Made by a program: the position numbers and the translations under genes. Positions 56,728 through 64,000 of a stretch of 64,000 nucleotides of DNA are shown one piece after another. The notes under the pieces were generated by a model. It made no database searches. It worked only from the letters and a program-made list of their open reading frames with translations, and was not told the origin of the DNA. Every line of letters begins with the position of its first letter. Within the stretch, counting starts at the first letter, position 1. This DNA is from Olsenella massiliensis (GTDB lineage: Bacteria > Actinomycetota > Coriobacteriia > Coriobacteriales > Atopobiaceae), in assembly GCF_001457795.1 (NCBI RefSeq), contig NZ_LN898208.1, positions 62,001-126,000 of the forward strand, in the 5' to 3' direction.

Positions 56728-57837
56728 TCAGGCGAGGCGAGAGGCGCAGAACGCCTCGACGTGCTCCCTGAGGAGCTCGCGGGTGACGTTTGACATCCTC
56801 ACGCGCCCGAGGCTCCTGGGGAGCGCGAGCTGCATGCGATTGGACCTTGCGAGGCACCCCCCTATCAGGCGCTCGAGCAGCGCGGCAGCGTCAAGGGACT
56901 GTCCGAGGCACAACAGCCCCAGGCGTTCGAGCAGCTCGTCTTGGGCCAGGACGTCGTCCACCGAGAGCTCCCCCTGCGCCGCGCTCAGCCGCGCCGAGAA
57001 GCGCATCCCCTCGGCGAGCAGCGTCCCCTCGGCGGCGTCGCACATCCCCCGCAGCGCCTCGGCCAGCTCCGTGCCGTAGCGCAGCGACTGGCGCGTGACG
57101 ATGGCCGTCGAGGACATGAGCCTGCCCCTCGTCTTGAGGGCGTCGGCAACCTGCTCCTCGAGGACGGCGGCGCCCTGCTCACCCGTCATCTGGAGGCTGG
57201 CGTCCCAGAGCCTCGAGAAGCTCTGCTCGGAGTCGGCGACGGCCGAGGCCACCATGAGCGCAAGGGCCGAGCGCGTGGCGTCGGCGGCAAGGTCATGGTC
57301 CAGATGGTCAAAGTCGACGATGAGGATGCGACACCAGGGCGCGCCCCGCAACGCCTGCCGCCGCTCGCCCACGTCGATGCCGCGCGGCGTGACGGCGCAT
57401 TCGATGGCGCAGCTGAGGTCGTCGGCCACGACGGCGAGCGGCGTCCCCGCGCACCAGACGCCCGCCACGGCGGAGGCGAGCGAGGCGAGGTCGGTGCCCC
57501 CCACGACGACGACCAGGTCGTCGGAGGTGATGCCGTTGGCGGCGAGGGCGCGCGCGAGGCTCTCGTATCCCTCCAGGCTGCGCGTCCGTCGGCCGGCGCC
57601 CGGCACATGGGCCCGCACGTCGAAGCCGGCGGAGCTGAGCTCGCGGCGCGTGAGCTCGACCAGCTCGCCGTCGTCGCCCTCGCGGCTCACGAGCAGCGCG
57701 CGACGGGGTTTGCCCACGGCGGTCCTGAAGATCGCCGCGCCCTCGCCGAGGGCGCCGTGACCGATGCGCGCGTCGCAGGCGCCGCCGGGCGAGGCGACCC
57801 ACTGACGCATGACGCTCGGCCTCACATCGTCGCTCAT
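56728..57837 (-). CDS. AroB-like protein, degenerate at the 3-dehydroquinate synthase active site
   Basis: A 369-residue protein with the overall AroB layout: an N-terminal Rossmann half with GGTDLASLASAVAGVWCAGTPLAVV (corresponding to GGGVxGDLAGFxA) and a helical C-terminal half with LRYGTELAEALR (usual FGHTxGHAxE) and GTLLAEGM (usual HGExVxxGM). The Zn ligands and substrate lysines of DHQ synthase (VGGKT, NHxxxKN, both His) are not recognisable. Either a non-catalytic paralogue or a strongly divergent enzyme. It overlaps aroK by 4 nt, which ties it to the shikimate pathway. Confidence 0.65.
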   Translation of the reverse strand: MSDDVRPSVMRQWVASPGGACDARIGHGALGEGAAIFRTAVGKPRRALLVSREGDDGELVELTRRELSSAGFDVRAHVPGAGRRTRSLEGYESLARALAANGITSDDLVVVVGGTDLASLASAVAGVWCAGTPLAVVADDLSCAIECAVTPRGIDVGERRQALRGAPWCRILIVDFDHLDHDLAADATRSALALMVASAVADSEQSFSRLWDASLQMTGEQGAAVLEEQVADALKTRGRLMSSTAIVTRQSLRYGTELAEALRGMCDAAEGTLLAEGMRFSARLSAAQGELSVDDVLAQDELLERLGLLCLGQSLDAAALLERLIGGCLARSNRMQLALPRSLGRVRMSNVTRELLREHVEAFCASRLA

Positions 57838-58382
57838 AGCAGACCCTCCTCCCAGAGCAGCTCGGCGGCGCCTGCGCAGACCTGCTCGAACGTCTTGTCA
57901 TGGATGTCAAGGACCAGGTCGGCCTCTCGCTGGTAGAGCGGCCGACGCTTGCGATAGAGCTTGACGGCGTCGCGCTCGCTCACGAAATCCGGCCTCAGCT
58001 CGGGATGGCGGATCTGCCTCAGCGAGTCCTGGAACGACCCGTCAAGGTAGACGACGGTGCCCATCCGATGCATCAGTCCGCAGGCCTCGCCGCCCTCGAC
58101 GATGCCTCCGCCGCAGCTCACCAGCAGTGACTTGCGCCGGGCCAGGGACCTCAGGGCGTCCGCCTCGCCGTGGCGAAAGCTCTCCTGGCCGTCCTCGGCG
58201 AAGATGTCGCGGACGCTCTTGCCCCGGGCCCGCTCCACGAGACGGTCGGTGTCGACGAACTCCCTCTTGAAGAGGGCCCCGAGGTTGCGGGCGAGGGTGG
58301 ACTTGCCCGCGCCCAGAAAGCCGATGAAGAAGATGTGGTCGCAGCCCGCATGGACCACGTAGCCTGGTTCCTGTCGTTGCAT
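57834..58382 (-). CDS. aroK: Shikimate kinase
   Basis: Phosphorylates shikimate. The 182-residue product has P-loop FIGFLGAGKST, Asp in EFVDTDRLVE, the CGGGIV shikimate loop and RRPLYQREADLVLD with the lid arginines. ATG at 58382 follows GAGGGAGCAC; 58394 is an alternative start adding four residues. The end overlaps the AroB-like gene by 4 nt. Confidence 0.92.
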   Translation of the reverse strand: MQRQEPGYVVHAGCDHIFFIGFLGAGKSTLARNLGALFKREFVDTDRLVERARGKSVRDIFAEDGQESFRHGEADALRSLARRKSLLVSCGGGIVEGGEACGLMHRMGTVVYLDGSFQDSLRQIRHPELRPDFVSERDAVKLYRKRRPLYQREADLVLDIHDKTFEQVCAGAAELLWEEGLL

Positions 58383-58468
58383 GTGCTCCCTCATGCTCGC
58401 ATGTGTTCGAGAGCGATTCTAGCATCGAGCGCAGCGAGGGATGGACGGGGACACGGCGCCGGCGCAGC

Positions 58469-58972
58469 TCACTCCCCCTCAAAGTCCCTGTCGCCGATGA
58501 CGTGCCGCTCAAGGCGACGGAGCACCTTCGTGTACCAGAGGTCCTCGGCGGACTGGGGCCGCACCAGGATGGTGCGGACGCCGGCGAGGTGGCCGGCGAG
58601 CACGTCGGTGTAGACCTGGTCGCCCACGAGCACCGCCTGCTCCCGCGTGGCGCCCATGAGCGCGAGCGCGCGCCAGACGGCGAAGGGAAGGGGCTTCATG
58701 GCGTGGTGCACCACCTGCGTGCCCAGCTCGCGGGCGCTGCGCTCGACGGCGGCCGAGTGAATGTTGTTCGACACCATGCACGCGCTCAGGCCCGCGGCCC
58801 TCACCCGGTCAAACCAGGCGACGACCTTTGGGGGCGCCGTGGTCGCGTCGCGCGGCACGCAGGTGTTGTCACGGTCGAAGAGGACGCACGAGACGCCCGA
58901 CCTCACGAGCCCATCGACGTCGATGAGGTCGATGGACGAGACGTAGCGCCAGGCCGTGAGCGCGCCCGTCAC
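58469..58972 (-). CDS. YqeG family HAD phosphatase
   Basis: A 167-residue HAD-superfamily IIIA phosphatase: nucleophile in LFDRDNTCVP, AGLSACMVSNN, KPLPFAVWRAL and VLVGDQVYTDVLAG, the YqeG signature (GDQxxTDxxG). Substrate unknown, although YqeG-like enzymes act on phosphoglycerol lipids in some organisms. GTG at 58972 overlaps the mltG stop by 4 nt (GTGA). Confidence 0.85.
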   Translation of the reverse strand: MTGALTAWRYVSSIDLIDVDGLVRSGVSCVLFDRDNTCVPRDATTAPPKVVAWFDRVRAAGLSACMVSNNIHSAAVERSARELGTQVVHHAMKPLPFAVWRALALMGATREQAVLVGDQVYTDVLAGHLAGVRTILVRPQSAEDLWYTKVLRRLERHVIGDRDFEGE

Positions 58973-60183
58973 GAGTCGGCCCCCTCGCCGCCCGTCGCGG
59001 CGGCGATGGCCTTTTGGTGCTGCTCGTACGTCTCTGAGAAGACGTGCTCGCTGTCGGTGATCCAAAAGTAGAGGTAGTTGGTGTCATCGGGGCTCAGGGC
59101 GGCCTTGATCGAGGCGAGGCTGGGCGCGCAGATGGGGGTCGGGGGAAAGCCGGGGTGCAGGTAGGTGTTGTAGAGGCTCTCGCGCTTGAGCACCTCCGCC
59201 GTCACCGGGCCGTCCGTCACGTACCCCATGGTGGCGTCGCTCTGCAGGTACATGCCCTGCCTGAGCCGGTTGTACATGACCGAGGCGATCTTGGTCCGGT
59301 CATCGTCGGTGAGCGCCTCCCTCTCGATGATGGAGGCGAGCCTGATCACGTCATAGTCGCTCACCGTGACGCCGTAGCGAGCCGCGAGCTGTGACTCGGC
59401 CGCGGCGAAGTCCAGTGACCCCACCTCGCTGGCGTACTGGTCGAGCATGGCGCGAATCACGCTGTCGGCCGTCGGGGTCGTTCCGCCAAAGTCGTAGGTC
59501 TTGGGATAGAGGTAGCCTTCGAGCGAGTCATCTTGGGCAGACGAGAGGAACGGGTAGTCGGACGCGTAACGCGACGCCTTCGCCTGCGCGAGGAAGTCAT
59601 CCGCCGGGATGCCCAGGGAGGCCTGGACGACCTCGGCCGTCTTGCGCACCGTGAGGCCCTCGGCGATGGCGAGCCGCTTGGCCGTCGAGTTGGGCCCCTG
59701 TACGAGCTGGGCCACGATGGAGGCGACGTCGGCGCCGGCGACAAGGTCATAGTCGCCGCTCTTCATGGTGGTGCCGGCGTTCTGGTCGCTCACGGCCCGC
59801 TTGAACGAGGCCTCGTCCGCGATGACGCCGGCGTCGCAAAGGATCCTGGCGATGTCGGCGGTCGAGGCCCCCGACGGGATGGTCACGCTGACCGTCTGGC
59901 CGGCGTTTTGCAGGCCCGTGGGCTGCGGGGGGCCTTGCAGGACGTGACGGACGCCAATCAGGACGCCGGCGCCGACGACGAGCAGGAGCAGCAGCGTCAC
60001 CACGGGCGCCAGCCGGGAGCCGCGCCGGCGGGAGCCGCCGTCATGGGGACGACGCCCCTGCGTCCGCCTGACGCGGCGCGCAGGCCTCGTCGTGCCGGCA
60101 GCGGGAGCGCCGCCGTCGATGCGCCTTGCGCCGCCGGGGCGGGCGGCGTGCCTTCCGGGACGTCGTCCTTGCGCGTCAGCCAT
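58969..60183 (-). CDS. mltG: Endolytic transglycosylase MltG
   Basis: Cleaves nascent glycan strands at the membrane. The 404-residue product has an Arg/Gly-rich cytoplasmic tail, one membrane segment (VTLLLLLVVGAGVLIGV), a LysM-like VTIPSGASTADIARIL part and the YceG domain with catalytic Glu in RLASIIEREAL and LQSDATMGYVTDG. ATG at 60183 follows GGAGGGTGG; it overlaps ruvX by 8 nt. Confidence 0.92.
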   Translation of the reverse strand: MADAQGRRPGRHAARPGGARRIDGGAPAAGTTRPARRVRRTQGRRPHDGGSRRRGSRLAPVVTLLLLLVVGAGVLIGVRHVLQGPPQPTGLQNAGQTVSVTIPSGASTADIARILCDAGVIADEASFKRAVSDQNAGTTMKSGDYDLVAGADVASIVAQLVQGPNSTAKRLAIAEGLTVRKTAEVVQASLGIPADDFLAQAKASRYASDYPFLSSAQDDSLEGYLYPKTYDFGGTTPTADSVIRAMLDQYASEVGSLDFAAAESQLAARYGVTVSDYDVIRLASIIEREALTDDDRTKIASVMYNRLRQGMYLQSDATMGYVTDGPVTAEVLKRESLYNTYLHPGFPPTPICAPSLASIKAALSPDDTNYLYFWITDSEHVFSETYEQHQKAIAAATGGEGADS

Positions 60184-60607
60184 CTCGTCCACCCTCCGTG
60201 CCGTTGGCGTCAATCCAAGTTTGCAGTATCAGCGAGGCGGCGACCATGTCGACGCGACCACGCATGGCGCGCTCGCTGAGGCCCTGTCGCCTCAGGATAC
60301 GCTTGGCCTCGGCGGAGCTCAGCCTCTCGTCCTCAAACTCCAGGGGAAGAGCGCAGGAGGCGGCTATGTCGCGGGCCTGCGCCATGACGCGGAGCGCCTG
60401 CGGGCCCTCCTCGCCCGAAAGGGTCAGGGGGCGCCCGCAGACGAGCACCTCGGGCTCATAGTCATCGAGGACGCGCCTGAAGCTCGCGGCGTGCGAGAGG
60501 ACCTCGCGGGCCGGCAGCACCTTCACGGGAACGGCAACGGCACCCGAGGCGTCCGTCGCCGCGATGCCGATGCGCACCTCGCCGATGTCGAGCGCGAGGG
60601 CCCTCAT
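60176..60607 (-). CDS. ruvX: RuvX/YqgF pre-16S rRNA nuclease
   Basis: Resolvase-like nuclease for 16S rRNA 5'-end maturation. The 143-residue RNase H-fold protein has LALDIGEVRIGIAATD, VLVCGRPLTLSGEEG and FEDERLSSAEAKRILRRQGLS (catalytic Glu and Asp). ATG at 60607 is used; GTG at 60622, five codons upstream, is possible. alaS-ruvX-mltG is a common order. Confidence 0.92.
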   Translation of the reverse strand: MRALALDIGEVRIGIAATDASGAVAVPVKVLPAREVLSHAASFRRVLDDYEPEVLVCGRPLTLSGEEGPQALRVMAQARDIAASCALPLEFEDERLSSAEAKRILRRQGLSERAMRGRVDMVAASLILQTWIDANGTEGGRDG

Positions 60608-60625
60608 GCCTCGCCCGGGCACGAC

Positions 60626-63280
<2,655 letters not shown>

Positions 63281-63339
63281 GCTTCTCCTCGCAGTCAGAC
63301 GTCAGGGGCTCTCGGACGCCATGGATTCTCAAACGCCAT

Positions 63340-63371
63340 TAAGAATACCCCCCGAGCCTGGTGCCGGGGGG
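63340..63371 (-). terminator. Rho-independent terminator after the sigma factor gene
   Basis: Perfect 7-bp stem CCCCCCG/CGGGGGG (63348-63354 with 63365-63371), 10-nt loop, followed on the minus strand by TATTCTT; 85 nt past the sigma gene stop. Confidence 0.72.
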
Positions 63372-63455
63372 ATGTTTCTGCCCGCGGGCGACGACCTGCG
63401 CGGAATTCCCACGCCTGCCGGGCGGGCGCCGCGCTGGCGACGGGCGCGGTCAGGG

Positions 63456-64000
63456 CTAGGGCAGGTCGTTGGGGCCGATCTTGTCCTGGAGCTTCTTGAG
63501 GGTCCGACGCAGCAGCCTGGACACCTGGACCTGCGATATGCCCAGCTTGCCGGCGATCTCCACCTGCGTGAGCCCCTCCAAAAAGCGCATGCGGATGATG
63601 TCCTGCTCGCGGGAGGAGAAGTCGCGTATCGCCTCCTCGATGGACAGGCGGTCGTCGGCGGAGGCCAGGCCCTGGTCGTCCTCGCCGCGCCGGTCGAGGA
63701 CCGAGGGCGCCTCCTCGTCGTCGTCCGTGGTGGCGCCCCCCTCAAGAGAGATGGTGCTGTAGGCGCTCGACGACTCCATGGCCTCGAGGACCTCGTCGAC
63801 GGACACCTCGAGGGTCTGTGCGACCTCCTCCACCGACGGCTCGCGGTGGAGGTCCTTCGTAAGCAGCTCCTTCGTCTGGTTGACCTTGGCGGAGAGCTCC
63901 TGCAGGCGACGGGGCACGCGGACCGACCATCCCTTGTCGCGAAAGTGACGACGGATCTCGCCGAGGATCGTGGGCGTCGCAAACGTGGTGAACTCCAGGC
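63456..64000 (-). CDS. SigB/SigF/SigG-family RNA polymerase sigma factor (5' end outside window)
   Basis: 181 C-terminal residues are visible. Region 2.4/3 reads FTTFATPTILGEIRRHFRDKGWSVRVPRRLQEL, the signature of the SigB/SigF group, then region 3 (KDLHREPSVEEVAQTLEVSVDEVLEAM) and region 4 (SSREQDIIRMRFLEGLTQVEIAGKLGISQVQVSRLLRR helix-turn-helix). Such sigma factors direct stress regulons, controlled by anti-sigma factor partner switching; no RsbW or RsbV is visible in the window. The envelope-stress genes at the other end of the window may be targets, but this is speculative. Confidence 0.92.
   Translation of the reverse strand, partial: LEFTTFATPTILGEIRRHFRDKGWSVRVPRRLQELSAKVNQTKELLTKDLHREPSVEEVAQTLEVSVDEVLEAMESSSAYSTISLEGGATTDDDEEAPSVLDRRGEDDQGLASADDRLSIEEAIRDFSSREQDIIRMRFLEGLTQVEIAGKLGISQVQVSRLLRRTLKKLQDKIGPNDLP

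Overview
The window is a GC-rich, gene-dense bacterial chromosome segment. It most resembles a host-associated anaerobic actinobacterium of the class Coriobacteriia (Olsenella/Atopobium-like). The basis is the base composition, ATG/GTG/TTG starts with AGGAGG-type ribosome binding sites, Gram-positive wall genes (MurT, AmaP/Asp23, FemX, NlpC/P60), a SigB/SigF-type sigma factor and strictly anaerobic metabolism (flavodiiron protein, rubredoxin, butyrate pathway). The genus is an inference. Every gene I can support, about 60 of them, is read from the minus strand.

Regions below follow plus-strand coordinates; transcription runs right to left. 0-5.1 kb: an envelope operon amaP-DUF2273-asp23-murT (murT runs off the left edge), a membrane J-domain protein and yebC. 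5.2-13.6 kb: a sialic-acid module, with catabolic nanA-nanK-nanE downstream of a peptide-family ABC importer whose binding lipoprotein, permease, permease-ATPase fusion and ATPase match the layout of SatABCD/SiaEFGI sialate transporters. 13.9-21.3 kb: uvrC, a FemX-type aminoacyltransferase beside an ATP-grasp ligase, murJ and a secreted NlpC/P60 hydrolase. 21.7-26.3 kb: hisC-B-H-A-F-I-E. 26.3-28.9 kb: the start of the division cluster (mraZ-rsmH-ftsL-ftsI) behind a promoter with three MraZ boxes; ftsI stops after about 157 codons and abuts hisC. 29.2-37.7 kb: pyrG-xerD, then tlyA-nadK-recN and efp / asp23-nusB-xseA-xseB, in which xseA is almost entirely missing at a sequencing-adapter palindrome.

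37.8-55.3 kb is the most distinctive block. It holds a Mn/Zn-type ABC importer behind a likely metal-repressor operator. Next is a flavodiiron protein (fprA) directly downstream of a three-part fusion of acyl-CoA dehydrogenase, the EtfA FAD domain and rubredoxin. A complete acetyl-CoA-to-butyrate operon follows (CoA-transferase, thl, crt, hbd, bcd, etfB, etfA), then a mannose-family PTS with its DUF956 partner. The fusion plus fprA could carry electrons from the acyl-CoA/ETF pool through rubredoxin to O2, an oxygen-scavenging branch of butyrate metabolism; this is the best candidate for a little-described system.

55.5-64 kb: pepP, an AroB-like protein that has lost the recognisable catalytic residues, aroK, a YqeG-type phosphatase, mltG, ruvX, alaS and the 3' part of a SigB/SigF-family sigma gene. 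The order aroK-aroB-pepP and efp-asp23-nusB suggests the 37.8-55.3 kb block sits inside an ancestral pepP-efp neighbourhood. Two joins (26.3-26.4 kb and 35.6 kb) need checking as assembly faults before biological conclusions are drawn there.
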